Below, piece by piece: positions 31,195 to 44,589 of a stretch of DNA of 64,000 nucleotides (position 1 is the stretch's first letter; every line of letters starts with the position of its first letter). The stretch comes from Hansfordia pulvinata. Taxonomy: Eukaryota; Ascomycota; Sordariomycetes; Xylariales. The notes beneath the pieces were generated by a model, which ran no database searches, had not been told where the DNA came from, and saw only the letters and a program-made list of their open reading frames with translations. Position numbers and translations under genes: made by a program. Location of the stretch: the NCBI GenBank assembly GCA_006538405.1, contig BJKQ01000019.1:248001-312000 (forward strand). Direction: 5' to 3'.

Positions 31195-34100
31195 AAAGAG
31201 GAACCAGGAGTGGCCTGGGTTTTTGTGTTGCGGGGGCTGAGGGATAGTTGTAGTATTCGTCAAGAGGGGGGAAGGGTGTAAGACAAAAGTGTCAGGTTGT
31301 GGGAGAGGATGATGGCTGTGTAAGTACCACTTCCCGAGGGGGGCGTGGGCAAAGGAATAACAAGAGTTCGTCGTCGACAGGGAGTTTGGTTCAATAATAA
31401 GGCGTGGGTCTTGGGTTTGTCAGAGATGGCATGATTGGGCGCTGAAAGAGACGAGTCGGCCAATAAAGAGGGCAGGGGAGGCTGAAGAAGGCGCAAGCAC
31501 GGATTCAAGGCGGCTCTCCAACACCAGAGCAGACGATGTAGCGAACCAGCAAACAGGTCAGGCCAGGTGGGCCAGGCTGGAGCAGGGGAAGAAGAGTCGG
31601 GAGTTGCCAGCGAGCAGGGGTTTGTGAGCAGTCATGGTCTCTTCAGGCCGAGTCGGGATAGTGAGGCAGAGGCGGAGAGGGACAGAGAGGGAGAGGCCAT
31701 GCGGTCGCTCCACGCCGGCCAGGGAGTTGCACCTCGCAGATTGGGTGGTTGTCAGAAGAAAAGAAAAGAGGCGAGAGGCGAGAGGGAAAAAAGGGCCAGA
31801 GACTTGTTGATACGCCAGGGCGAGCAAGGGGCCCAGCAGGGCGGTGGTTTGGGAAGGAGCCGGGGGTGGCAGGGCTGATGCGGGTGAGAACCAAGAGCAA
31901 CAGCACCACCGCAGCTAGGATCCCGGGCCAGGCACGCAAGCAAGGTAGGTAGGTAGGCAGGTAGCTGACTCCGGACGTGAGCATGCGGGCACGTACTCGT
32001 CCGCAAGCAGGTGGTTGTACCGGTGAGGCAGCAGGTCGAAGAGACAAGTCCACGAGTACGTCTTTCGTCTGCCGGCAAACCAGCGGAACGAGTGACGGAC
32101 TATGTAGATGTGGGGGACGGGGGGGGAGAGAAAGTCGCTGGAAGCCGGGCCGACGGGGTCTGGTGCGGTGGACTGGCGGGAGGGATCGTGGCGGCGGCGG
32201 CAGCAGCAGAAGAAGCAGTGGTGGCCGCCCAACTCGACAGGCAGACCAGGAGCCAGGGAAGCGGCCGTGACAGGGGGAGGGGTGGCCGTACGTGGCGTGG
32301 CGTGGCGTGGAGGGCGCAGCGTCTGTCAGTCGCGGTGGATAGGCCATGCCGACGAGGTGGTATAGCTGGGCACTGGCGTCTATAGGCGGCCGGGGTGTGT
32401 GGTGGTGGTGTTGGACTGGCCGGAGGGGGTGGGGCGAGCGGCGCCGAGGTGTAGGTCTAGCTGGTTGGTCGACGAGATGGGAGGCGGCGGTGCGGTGGTG
32501 ACGAGCAGAATGGAGATGCGGTTCCGTTGTTGGCGGTGTTCCGTCGCCAGTCCCTGTGCCTGCGTGCCTGCCTGCGTGCCTGCCCTGGATCGATTGCCTT
32601 GGACTCGCACGAGGGGTCCCTCGTACCTTCTTCCCACACATCGCGGTCGTGGCTTTGCAAGGAAGGCACGAATGGAGCAAACCCGCGCCTGCCCGCCGTG
32701 CCCAACAGGGGAGGGAAGTACCTCTGTTGCGGGTGGGAGGGCAGCACAGGTACATGCATGCATGTGCAGGCGGGCAGGCGCAGCAACCTCCCAGATTGTC
32801 AGTACGCAGGATACAGGTATGTACGAGAGGTGGTGGAGGTAGTAATGTACTCGTAGGCAAGTGCAGGTAAGCAGGTACCTGCCTCCCCAACCTCAGGTTG
32901 ACTGAGAGTGAGTATAACACCCGAGTCGGTGAGGCTATATCAGAGCCATGCTATAGTCCAGCCCAGTCCAGTCCAGTCCACTCCCGCTAGGCCGTCCCGC
33001 CCTCTGCTCGTGGAAGCTTTCCGAGTTGCCGCCCAGCAGCTCTGGTTGGGCCAGCTGGAAGGAACCCCGCGCTTGCGAGTGACGGTCTCGTTGTCGTCAG
33101 TCGACCGAAAAAAAAAAACGATGACAGTCTCTGATACTCGTGCGAGATGGATGTCTTGTGTGTCTCGTCGGCTCTCGGCCTGGCCTGGCCTGGGTCTCTC
33201 TGTCCGCCCACGGTCGGTCGACGGGTGGATGGATGAATCTACGAGCGCTCGCAAGCACTCGCACGGGAAACGGAGTGCTCGCACGAGCCAGGGCTGGCTG
33301 GCTGGCTGGCTGGCTGACTGACTGACTGACTGACTGACTGACTGGGGTCCGCTGGCTGGCAGGTAGGCAGGCTGGTTGGGTCGCTCGCTCGCTCGCTTCC
33401 CGCAGCCACCCCGGCCAGCCTGGCGGCGGCAGACACGTCGGACACGGCAGGGGGCCGCAGCACGGGGCACAGATCGAGCAGAGACATGCCCGTCAGATCC
33501 GATGGGAGCCCTCGAACCTGCACACAGGCGTCGCCGATGCTAGCATGCTAGCAAGCAAGCAAGCAAGCGTGAGCGGGCGCGTGTGCTCGTGCTACGAGCC
33601 CCCCGTGCGAATCACGGGGCGCACACGCGACCAGCCACGATGCGCGCGGCGGCGGCGGCGGCGGCGACGGCGACAGTCAGCTAGAGGCATAGTCCTAACA
33701 AGCCTGTCTCACCTGTCAAAGCTCCCAGGTTCGAACCGGTACGAGGACAAGCCTCTCTCAGTCCCAGTGCCAACTGAACCGGCTGATTGGGGAAGGGTTC
33801 TGGACACAGTTGCCAGATGCGTCCGTTCTCTCTTGGGGTCTCTCTTGGGTTTGCTCTTGGGACTGCTCTTGAGGCCGAGCCCGCCCCATCTCTCTGTTGC
33901 AACCCAGCCTGCTTCCCCGTGTTCCCCGTCTGCTGAGTCCCTTGCCTACGATTACTACCCACGCGCACTCGTACGAGTGTTCGCCAAAGGCCCTCGGAAG
34001 CGGCAAGCGACAGACACAGCATACTCGTGGCAGTCTGCCTCCATCCAGTCTGGAGGAGGCGGTCGGTCGGTCGGTCTGGCAGACGACCAGCCAGGCCAGG

Positions 34101-37100
34101 AGGGGCGTGCTGCTAACACGGCCATGAAACCGTGCATGAACAATGCATCGCTCCTCCATATCCCGGACTCGGAACGCTAGGGCTGGAACTTGCCAGTTGC
34201 TGATTTAATGACGCAGATGGAGCACAGGCAGGCGGCCGTCCGGTACGAGCGACACACACACACACACACACACACGCTCACCAGAACAACCCCCTCCAGA
34301 CTCGGGCTTTACACCCCCGGCCCAGCTGGACCGGCACGTCGCACCAGGGCGGCGACGGCGCAGGGCGAACGGTGAGGGCATATGGTTTCAGCAAAAGGAC
34401 ACCTCGACAGGGAAGAAGACAAGCAGAAGGAAGGGGAGGGGGGGGAGAGAGAGAAAAAGAAACAAAAAATATTACAGATTCACAATGCCATCCATGCTTC
34501 CCTGCAAGCGGGATCCACGGGAATGGCCAACTCTGCCCTCACCTCCTAGAACCGGAAAACCCAGGTCGAAAGAGAATCAGAATAAAAAAAAACCGACGAA
34601 TCTGCAAGATCGGAGCGCTAGTCGGTCGATGAGAGGCGAAGGGGGGGAGTCCTTCTCGTCCCTCCACCCTTTCCCCCCTAAAAGATGATTCGAGACGGAG
34701 ATCCCTCAGGCTGGGAGACAGGGACCTGCCGGCCAGGACCCTGGCCCCCGCGAGGACACGCACGCACGCGCGCACGCGCGCACAGCCAGTCAGTAGAGAA
34801 CTCGACTTACTACTACGAGTACGACCGACAAGTAGCTAGGTGCGATACGAAGAACACAGGCGAGGAGGCCCCGCTGGCTGGGGGCGTCAGTCGGTCACTC
34901 AGTCCGCGGCGTCCCATCCGAGACGAGGAGCACAGCACAGCACTGTTCTCTTGGCCTTTTCTGAAGAGGGGGGGCCACATGATTACAAAAAATACCGACG
35001 GGGGGTGGGACAAGATGAATGAAGTCAAAGGACGTGGCCGTGCTTTCTGGCTGGCTGACTGACTGACTGACTGACTGACAGGCATCATCCACGGGGCGGT
35101 ATCCCGTACGAGCACGCGCAGCAGCTGAGGGGTGACTGTCTGTACTTGAACACGTATTTCGGGCTTGTCCAGCTCATCGGTTGTAGTATCATCACGCCCC
35201 CAGGCACCGGGGCACCGTACTCGTAGACTCGTCTGACAGCGACAACTCGGTCTAGAGTCCAGAGTGTAGAGTCCAGAGTCCCAGGAGAGACGGGAAAACG
35301 CCCGAGAGCAGCTACGGGCTGAAGAAAAAGAGAGAGCGCGAGAGAGAGAGAGAGGGCATCGACACGCGGGCTTGGCTGGGCTTGGCTGGGCTGGGCTTGG
35401 CTTATCCGAAGAGCGTAGCTGTTGGTGTCGGTGTCTTGCCCTGCTTGGCTTAGACCACGATGCTAAGTTGTTAGGTTGTGCGAGGAGACAAGAAAAGGCC
35501 AGCCTTATTATTACGATAGCAGCCCACACCCACCCACGCGATTCCTCGTAGATCGTCGTCACGCGCTTCCGTCCCTCGTCACCCCACGATTCCCGCCGCC
35601 CGGATCTGCGAGGGACGAGCACCACCACCACCACCACCACCGCTGCTAAAAACAAACCAGGGCCGCGCGCTCGCTCGGGAGCCGAAAGCTGTGAAAGCCC
35701 GTCTTTGCAATTCTCAACCTCTCTCTCTCTCTCTGCCCCCACCCTCTCCTCCCCGCCACTGCTCCCCCTCTCGCCCATTCCGGAAGGATCGTGAGAAGGA
35801 AGGGCCCCCAACGAAGGCCAGCAACGCACGACACGGCAGATACTCGTAGGCGACGGGGCCGCACCGTACCGTGCCGCGTGAGATCATGTGGCGGTGGCGG
35901 CCTCTTCTTTTTGTTTTTCCTGTTTTCTCTTCCTGTAATGGGAAAAACAAAAATCCCTCTTTCCCCCTCCACCGAAAGGGTACTACGAGATCTCGTCTTG
36001 GGCTGCATCCGCGGTGGGGTTACGGGCGGCGAGCGACTACTCGCGCGTGTACTCGTTACGGGATACCCTCGCGCCCTGCTGACCTACGAGTACCTACCTA
36101 CCTTACCTACCAACTACTCGTGAACTTGATGCTGCTCCTTGGTTTCTTTTTTTGCTCTCTCTCTCTCTTTGTTCCTTTGTCTTCCGCGGATGAGTCCCCC
36201 TGTCTTGCGTACCATGCAATGCAACGACAATGATATTAATAATAACAATAACAACAACAAGGCCGTGGTCTCCCGCCTGCCCTTTTGCCTTGCCCTGCCC
36301 TGCCCTGTCCTTCGGGCCCGAACGAACCGGGTGTCTGCAGTCAGCCCGTCACATTGTCAGGGAGATGAGAGGTAGGGGGATGGGAGAGCATCGTATGTGG
36401 GCGAGATCTAATCGATGCGCGCGCGCCCGATGCGGTTACAGCAGCGAGAGTAACAAGCCCCCCTCCCCTCCCTCTTGCCCTGGCCCTGGCCCTGGCCCTG
36501 GCCCTTGACCGACGACGCCCCGGTCAGTCGATCCAACTCTCTTGTCCCCTCGCCCCCCTGCTGCTGGTCTTTCGCCCCCAGCCAGCCCCGGCCCGTTCCC
36601 AGCCCAGTCGGCCGAGTACGGGTACGTAACGTGCCTACATGACCTGCAAATACAACCACAGCCCGTTTGCATGGACGGAAGAGGGCCGCGATACGAGCAG
36701 GAGCAGCAGCAGCAGCAGCGGCTGCAGCAGCAGTAACAGCAGCAAATTGTCCCCGTCGTGGTCGCCGTGGTACGAGTACTCCGTAGACAGGCTGCTCCGC
36801 ACAAGGAAGAGGTGAGTTGAAACTGCCCAGCCGGCCCGTCGCCAATCATACGAGTACTCGTACGCGCCACGAGGGGGGCCAAGCCGGGGGGAAGGGGGGG
36901 GGCAGGGCAAAGATGAGGCGATAGGGCATGGCGATGGACAGCACATTCGGGGTCGGTCCCCTCCTTTGTTGGAGTTTGGGGCTATGACGCCGCGCCTGAG
37001 GAGCGAAAACAGGGCTGGGCCGGGCTGGGCTATCGTGCCTCTCCTGCCACCGTACCAGTATTCGTACTTGACTGTTCGCAACTGTGATCGCTCTATACTC

Positions 37101-40100
37101 GTAATCCACGAGAACAGCCCAGCAGCCAGCGAGAAGAACCACCAGGCGCTCAGCGCGGCGCCCTCGCGGAAATGCAGAGTGGGATCGAGGTTTCAAGCTA
37201 CAGAGCTAGACCCTGATTAGCATCGTGGGTGTCCTTGTGCTCTGTACTCGTCTTACGAGCAGTATTTTTTGCAAGTCCCGTGGGCATTAGCGCGGCATGG
37301 CCCGCCCGCCCGTCCGCCCGCCCGCCGTGCCGTGGGCCAAAGTGTCGGTATGTGGAAAAAGCGTCACGGTGGTGGTGGTGGTGGTGGTGGCGCCGGAACC
37401 CGAATTCCATGGGGCCCGCCCGCAACCCACCCACTCCCCCCCTCGTTGCAGCCCGATCGCGCAGTACTCGTACAGGCACGCGGTACCCGTACTTGTGGCT
37501 GAGAACCCTACTCGTGGTGAGCGAGCATGTACTCGTGGTGAGCGAGGATGTACTCGTTACTCGTCCGGTCGGTTTCCAGGGACGGGGTTCATCGCGGGAG
37601 CCGTGATCGTCCCCGTTTGTCCCATCTTATTAGCCGCAGCCCGCTCACCCGGTAGTCGTAGTCCAGGCCACCGTGCTGCTCGTGCCTAACTTGGGTATGT
37701 AGTCGTACGAGTACTCCCCCCCCCCGTACGCGTACTCCTCACGAGCCAGCTGCTCCCACATGGCACATGGGGGCGGAGGGACGAGGGGGCAGCAGCAGCA
37801 GCAGCAGCAGCAGTCGCTGTGCTATGAATGGTCCTTGTTGCGAGCGAATGGGACGAGGCCATCTCCATTGTACCGCCCGCCGTGACGCGCTGCGCCCGCG
37901 GTAACAAAGGCCGGGGCCGGTCGCGTACGAGTGCTCGTTCGGGCACGATGCCTGGCCGGCTGGTTTGTCGAGCTTGCATGGTCATGTCTCGTCCCGTCTG
38001 CCGCCCGCCCCTTGTTCGCAACCTGTACTTTGAACAGCTGCGCGGCATCGTCTGCTTGCTGGTGTGCCCGCTTGTTTGCACGTCGCCTCGTCTGTTACCT
38101 GTCGCTGGTTTCCCTTGTCGGCTTCACACATGCTCGTACGAACAGGGGCCCGCACGTGCCGTGGACGTTCGAGTATTCGTGCTCGTGCTCGCGCGTGGGC
38201 GTGGGCGTGCGTGTGCGTGCGGGAGGCCGGCTGATTGATTGTTCCATGGTTCTGGATCCCTGGCCTGGCCTGGCACACCCTTGGATCAACAAGCACCCAA
38301 GGAGGTCTCCGCGGATTGACGACAGGGCTGTGGTCTATCTGGGGACGGGGACCCTCTCTTTGTTATGCGCGACACGTACTCGAACGGGTCGTCCTCTGCT
38401 TGTGTCAGTGGTCCACCTGTGTGTACTCGTACGAGTATCTGTGGGTTGTTGATTGCAGGTGGTGTGCCAAAAGGAGACAGCCAGGCAGGGTGCGTCGTGG
38501 CTCTGCCTCTCCGCGATGCCCCTCGTGGAAAGCGTCACGGCAACCCAGAACGGCGCCTCGTTGCTGTCTGTGCTCTGCTGGGCTCTGCTGTGCTCTGTAC
38601 CCGGCCTGTCGCGGCCATGGGCACCCCAGGGGCCATGCCCAACCCGACCAAACAGCTGGCCTCTGTTTTTCCTTCTTTCCCGGGAACAGGCCCCTTTGAG
38701 TGATGAATTGGCGGTCAAGTCTCCTGCCGCCGCAGCCTGACCAATGCTACTCTGCGAGCCTGTGCTCCGTACAGTAGTAATAATAATACTCCGTACGCGT
38801 GCTCCGTAAACAGCAGCAAAAAGTAAAGATGAAAGGCGAGAGGCCGAGGGGGTGGCATGGGAGCGGGTCTTGCCAGCCTACTTGCTGCAAGAGGCAAAAG
38901 CATGAACCAGGACCAGGGTTGTAAAGATTACGTGCAGCTCTCCCACCCTGGCGCATCGAACTGCCACGAACCATGGATCTCCTCTTTAGCTCTGCCAGAT
39001 GATGGCACCATCTGCCACCTTGGCTCCTTGGCTCCGTGCGCCTTGCACCGCCTCTGCTCCCCCGTAGTACAGGTCATCATACCGGGGGGGGGCCCTACCT
39101 GGCGGCTTGCGGGCTTGTGCCATCCCCGCCTCGAGCCCGCCCGCACCACATGGCCCACGTCGACGTGGAGCGGGCAGGCCCGGCATTGCGGTCGGCCGAC
39201 TTTCGGATTGTTCGTCTAGAGTGTTTGCCCGGCCGCCGGCTGTCCAGGTTGGGGCCGTCCAGATTGCCCTGCTGGGGCTTCCACAATCCATGCGACGCGG
39301 ACAGGCCAGCCTGTGCGCCGCTCGCGTACAGTCAAAGACAGTAGACAGCGCCACTGGTCAGAGACTTGCAAGAGACTCCAGGACGAGACAAAGAAACCCA
39401 GGGCAATAAAGGATCCCTGTCCCACACTGGAAGAGTGTCAAATACACAATGATCGGCTGCGTGCAACGCAACGCAACGCAACGCTGCCGCAACCTTGTCG
39501 TCAGCTCTGATTGTGCCGTTCATTGTTGGCTCGTTTCTTCTCTCTTCTCTGCCATCTCCTCCCACACCCCTCAGCCCAGCCTCCTCGCTTGCCTGCCTGA
39601 CTGCCTGCCTGCCTCGACAGACAAAGAGGGGCAGAGGCCCGGTGGGTCTGCGGGCGGTGGCAGTTCCTGGCTGCAAACGCGGACAATACAACTTGCAAAG
39701 CCGGCCACGGGTGATTATGAGTCGCCAACCGCGGTGGGCCCCATTGCGAGCGCGGGCACCCGGGAAGAGGAGAAAGGTCCCCTCATCCCCATCCCCATCC
39801 CCCTCCACCCATCTCAACAATGAGGCGAGCGGAGCAGCCTCCAACTCGCGCGAAAAGGGCAAGCGCCGGTACCTGCGCCTGCGTCGCTATGCCATCGGAG
39901 AAAAAAAAAACGACACAAGACGCGCGATGGGGAGGGGTTCCGGCCCCCCGAACAACGTGGGGTGTGCTCGTACGCATGCGCCCTTGGTGCTCATGCGCCT
40001 GCGCGTTGGAGATATTCGCCTCCGACGGGCTGCGATCGACGGGTCCAAACTGTCTGTTGCTGCCCGAACGGCCAAAAAAAAAAAAGGAGAGACCGGATCG

Positions 40101-42842
40101 AGGACGTTTTTTCTCCTACAGATTCGGCGCGTTGCTGCGGTGCAGGCGGTGGGTTGCGTGCGGTGCGCCGCGTTGCTTTGTGCGTATGCGCGTGCATGTA
40201 GGGCAGGTTCACCGTTTGTTTGTCTGGCCAAGGCGGGCCAATCGCCTCGGCTCGCCTTGGCTTTGTGAGACGGAGCAGACGGCTTTCGAGACGTCGACGC
40301 CCACAAGGGCATTGTCTTGTTGCTGCTGGATTCTTTGTCGGATTTGGCAGGATGTCGCTGAGACAGCCCAGCCCTATAGTGCAGCATGGGGTTGCACTTT
40401 GCAGCCAGCAGATGATGACTGTCTTGCCATGCCGTCCGTGTCTTGTATAGGCCACGAGACTACCCGCGACGTCCGTACTCGTACCTATCCAGTCGAGACA
40501 GACAGATAGGCAGGCAGGCAGGCAGGCAGACACTGGCCGCATGCGTACGCGTACCGCCTCTGGTTGCAGGGGTCCAGCTGTCGACAGCCATATCCATCGG
40601 GGTAGCGTTCAAGGACAATCACGGGACCGTCTAGTTGGGCTCCGGGGAGAGCGCCACTGCATGAGCTTGCCCCTCGAGTCGACGACGAGACGTCATGGGT
40701 TCTTCGTCTTGGCGGGCGGGCGGTAACAGACAACGGCCACGGCACCGCCAATCGCCCAAGGTGGCCGGCCGCGGGTCGGCTTTTGAGGAGCTGCGAGGAC
40801 TGCGTTGGACATGCAGCCGCGGCCGGACCCAGACTTCTGATCGAAGACGCGCATGCGCTACCGCAAGTCGCATTAGCGATTCCGTAACTGGGCTTCTGGC
40901 CGCCATCGCCACCAAGTGCCGCCTTGTGAGCAGGCATCAGTCAGTGGCCATGCACGTCACTGCTTGACCGCGCCTGAGACTCGGCCCGTAGCGGCGTGGG
41001 TGCTCGTTCTGGGGGAGACGTAAAGGGCCCGCGAGGGCGTGGCCCCGGGTTTCGTGCGTAGAGTGCGGTGAGTGGCGGGCACGGGCGGCTGGCGGTGCAC
41101 CGGACACGGCTCGCTGGGGCCGAGATATCAGACTGAGCTGCCGGTCCAGGATCCCCCCTCGGACCCGGGCTTTGGGAACGGGACGGCTCGAGAGGATCAC
41201 ATCAGAGACACGGCATCTTGGTTGGGCGCCGAAGCTCTCCAAACGGGGCCAAGGGCAAGAGTCATCCGCCATGCCTTGTGCATTTGGCAAAGCTGGCTTG
41301 CCTGGGCGGTGAAGGCCTTGCCAACCAATGCGTGGCAGTGGTCGAGGATGGTAGCCCCCACCCGGGCCAGAACGAGGACGAAGAAGAGCAAGCCACGGGC
41401 GGATTTGACTGGCTTTACATCATAGTGTCTGTGATCAGTCGTTTTTCTTGCTTTTGGCGATTCTGACTGCTCAGACGAACCGTCCACGAACGACTGCATC
41501 ACCACGCATGGACGTGGACGTGAACGGTGGAAGAAGAAATGCCTCAGCGTGCGCCACCTACTCTCTGGCGCTGCCTGCTGCCGCCCTGGGTTGGGCGGCT
41601 ATGCGTGGTGAGTCTTTACCTAGCAAGGTGAGCAGAGCGAGCCCCAAGCCCAAGCCCCCCCCCCCCCCCCGGTCAGCCGGTCTGCTGGAACGACTGGCCA
41701 GATGTCGAGGCTTCAGTACCGTGGCAGAGATCACGGCGACCATCCGTTGTCGGTAAGGCGAGTGTCCGATATTTGCTGGGGCCGGTTGATTGGCCATCCA
41801 AACCGGCGGTGCCCCGCGAAGATGGCAAGGCGGCTAGGGGTGAGGAGACAGGCCCCAGGATCAAACACGGTTGGGGATCTTGCAACTGGTGCATTCGTAC
41901 GAGTACTCATACGTGCTTATCCGATATCTCCTGATGGAACGTTGTCCCGTTGCTCGGTATGCTGCTGGCCAAGACATCTCTGGCGGGTTGGTGGACTTCC
42001 AATCTGAGGCGTGGGACTATCAGCAGCTGGAAGCACTCCGGGGACGCTTGAGATCCGGACACTTGCAGCTTTCCATGCTGAACCAAGCCATAGTCCGTGG
42101 GGGGGAGAGGAAGGGGGCGCCGAAGGTTTGATTGCAGGCTGCAGTCGAACCTGGCCACGGGCGTTTGTGGCAGCCGTGTGCAGCGGCTTGTGAGTTTTGC
42201 GCGCCCGGAGAGACAGATCGAGCCGCCGCATCGCATGGCATGGCATGGCATGGCGTCGTATCGTGCCGCTCTGCGCAGGTAGACACACAAGAACGCAGGC
42301 GGCCGGACTGCCTGCGGGTTGAGACGGACAGGAGTCGCCCACTTTTCTCGACGGGCCCACGATGCTGCGGCCCCCGTGCAAGAGTCGGTGGCATATGAGG
42401 ACTCGTAGACCGCGGCACCGTAAGCACCAAGGATTCAGTCCAATGACGGGACAGACGCATCCCCGAAGGCCGTTGGAGTTTGCAGCAGCCGTGCCACGCT
42501 GGAAATGGGGCGGCGTCGATGCCGCGGCGGGAGGTGGGCGTGGTGATTGGAGGCATGGCGGTGGCTGTGGAGGAACGGCACTGACCGCATGTCGGTGATT
42601 GTGGCATGCTGGTCATGGCCAAGCTGCAGGCCCGAGGGCATGGCCGACCTGTTCGTACGAGTAGTCGCGGCCTCTGCTGGCTGGACGGTGGTCGTGTAGA
42701 ACGGCCCGCAGGATGCCGGCCCAGACCAGGCGAGCACGAGACTGTATAGATCGCCTGGGTCCGTGAGGTTGGTGTCGTCGATCCAGGGTCCTTTCGAGCG
42801 CCACAGCTGGTGCACTCCGTGTCTGATGTGGCTGGGTCGAGG

Positions 42843-42993
42843 GCGTGGCTCGTGGCTCAGACCTGGGTTGGGAGCGTGGCTCGTGGCTCAGACCTGGGTC
42901 GAGCGAACGTGGGAGTTGACCTTGCAGTCGGGGTAGTCTGGAGACCTTGCAGTCGAGATAGTCTTGAAACCTTGCAGTCGAGGTAGTCTTGAG
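42843..42993. repeat. Two adjoining minisatellites (31-bp and 25-bp periods)
   Basis: A 26-base word, GCGTGGCTCGTGGCTCAGAC followed by CTGGGT, occurs at 42843-42868 and again at 42874-42899. Immediately after, a 25-base unit starting ACCTTGCAGTCGAGGTAGTC occurs three times from 42919, 42944 and 42969 with a few substitutions. Confidence 0.9.
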
Positions 42994-43246
42994 ACTGAAG
43001 CGGGTAGTCGGGACAGGCATGGAAGAGCAAGACAATCGTCAGTCAATCCGCGATGCTGTGGTGTCGTTGAATTGCAGCTTGTCAGCAGAATGGGGCGTGG
43101 TTGATTTGTGAGGGCAAAGCCCAGTTCTCTTGACCCAGGCCACCCGTGGCAGGTACGGTTTGTTGAATCTTGGGTTGATGGCTCCTGCCTTGATTCAATG
43201 TTGAATACGAGTGCACTCTGTCAACGACTCTCATAACGGAGAGACC

Positions 43247-43286
43247 GTCCAGGAAATCGAATCGAACCAGCTTCCATTTCCTGGAC
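43247..43286. repeat. Perfect 11-bp inverted repeat (hairpin)
   Basis: GTCCAGGAAAT at 43247-43257 is matched by ATTTCCTGGAC at 43276-43286, with an 18-base spacer containing CGAATCGAACC. The stem can extend by one pair and, past a bulge, three more. It lies about 430 bp upstream of the cofactor B start. Confidence 0.85.
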
Positions 43287-43710
43287 GTCTAGTTGCAAGT
43301 GTCGGGGCATGTGCACCTCCTCTCGACGACGTCTCATCTCGTCGACGTTGCGGATTGAGCTGTTTCAATTGAACGCTGCAGATTGATGAGGCAAAACCGG
43401 ACTTGAGAGACCATCTCAGAAACGGGGAACGACCTTGCGACAGTGCCACGCAGCATCACACCGTTTTGTAGAATCATCACCGTTAAGAGACAGTGTCCAA
43501 TTACAGACGGTTCTTGCAAACGGTCATCACCGAAACGGCCCCGCCATGGAAGCCCATCCCGCTTTACCTAAGCACTGCTGCCGCATCACAAACGACTCAC
43601 GAAAGGCCTCACAACCTGACGACTCAACGCGCCAACGCAGTGCTCATCGTCTATCTGTCTCGTCAAGAACACGCCACCTCCCCCCTCAGGTCATACACAC
43701 GACGTCAACC

Positions 43711-44589
43711 ATGGCTGACGTGCCCCTCCACGTCGTCTCGGACCACTCATCCTCCGAGCGACGCATCACTCCGTCGTGGTCCATCAGCCAGCTCAAGAGC
43801 AAGATGGAGACTGTCACCGGCATCCCGCCCGCGGCTCAACGCATCACCATTCAGACCCCCGCCGGGGAGCAAGTCCACGTCGCCGCCGCGAACGAGGACA
43901 CGGCGTTGCTATCCGCTTTCCCCCTCTCGCCCTACGCCGAGATGCGGGTACGTTTCTTCCGCACCGCCCAGGATAGCCGGGACGCAAGCTCGTCGCTCAG
44001 TCAGGACAGCTAGAACCCGGGCTCTGCATCCTATCCTCTCCTCGAGACACAACCCCCCCAGCCGTCGACTCACTCAGCTGACTGACTCTTCCAGATCCAC
44101 GACACCCGGCCGGCGGCGGCGCGGATCAACCTGAACGACACGTCGGGCGTGGACAAGTACGAGATGCCGGTGGAGGAGTACGAGAGGAAGACGGACTCGG
44201 TGCTGGCGTGGAAGAAGGCGGAGAAGCTGGGCCGCTTCAACCCGGACGCGCCGTCGATCGAGAAGGCCAAGCTGGACGCGTCGTACCAGGAGGTGCAGAG
44301 CAAGGGCATCGAGGTCGGGCGGCGGTGCCGGGTCGGGGCGGACGACGGGCGGCGCGGCGAGGTGCGCTTCGTCGGCGAGGTGCCCGAGATCGCCGGGACG
44401 ATCGGCGCGTGGGTGGGCGTCCAGCTCGACGAGCCCGTCGGCAAGAACGACGGCAGCATCGGCGGCACGCGCTACTGGGGCGCGCAGGAGGGCTCGTCGC
44501 TGAAGCACGGCGTCTTTGTGCGCCCCGAGCGCGTCGACGTCGGCGACTACCCGGTCCTCGACGATCTCGAGGACATGGAGGAGATTTGA
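43711..44589 (+). CDS. Tubulin-folding cofactor B (Alp11 family)
   Basis: Two exons: 43711-43947 and 44095-44589, with a 147-bp intron; 243 residues, as expected for the family. The N-terminal 80 residues form a ubiquitin-like domain (ADVPLHVVSD...PAAQRITIQTPAG). A linker carries VDKYEMPVEEYERKTDSVLA and the KAEKLGRFNPDAP segment. The C-terminal CAP-Gly domain has RCRVGADDGRRGEVRFVGEV and the GKNDGSIGGTRYW groove motif. The extreme end, LDDLEDMEEI, is an acidic tail that mimics the alpha-tubulin C-terminus and binds CAP-Gly. Known role: cofactor B takes alpha-tubulin from CCT to cofactor E during tubulin folding; fission-yeast Alp11 is essential. Confidence 0.95.

Larger units (their letters stand above)
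30902..43710. other. 12.8-kb gene-poor region between divergent Myb and cofactor B genes
   Basis: I find no frame with a recognisable domain, no transposase, no reverse transcriptase and no clear terminal repeats. Composition stays GC-rich, so it is not an AT-rich RIP relic. It is dense in low-complexity DNA: GGCGTGGC at about 32295, CTGG/CTGA tetramers at about 33294-33343 and 35049-35078, an AC microsatellite at 34252-34275, CAC and GGT runs at about 35620 and 37370, a CCCTGG run at about 36477-36505, CAG runs at about 36700 and 37790, AGGC tetramers at about 40508, C16 at 41655-41670 and ATGGC pentamers at about 42236. ACTCGTA-type motifs are densest at 36.0-38.5 kb. It may hold the distal promoter, upstream exons or long leader of the Myb gene, or noncoding RNAs; none can be shown here. 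Confidence 0.5.

Noticed and set aside
31643..32920. 425-residue minus-strand open frame in the gene-poor region
   Set aside because: Composition is Pro/His/Arg/Thr-rich throughout, with no domain, and it is interrupted by tetranucleotide repeats. It looks like chance in GC-rich DNA, though transcript data would settle it.
34813..35829. 338-residue minus-strand open frame
   Set aside because: Built from (SQSV)n, (RERE)n and CAC-derived runs of simple repeats; no conserved segment.
30902..43710. Transposable element remnant
   Set aside because: No transposase, integrase or reverse-transcriptase motifs, no terminal repeats and no AT-rich RIP signature were seen. Old nonautonomous elements cannot be excluded.
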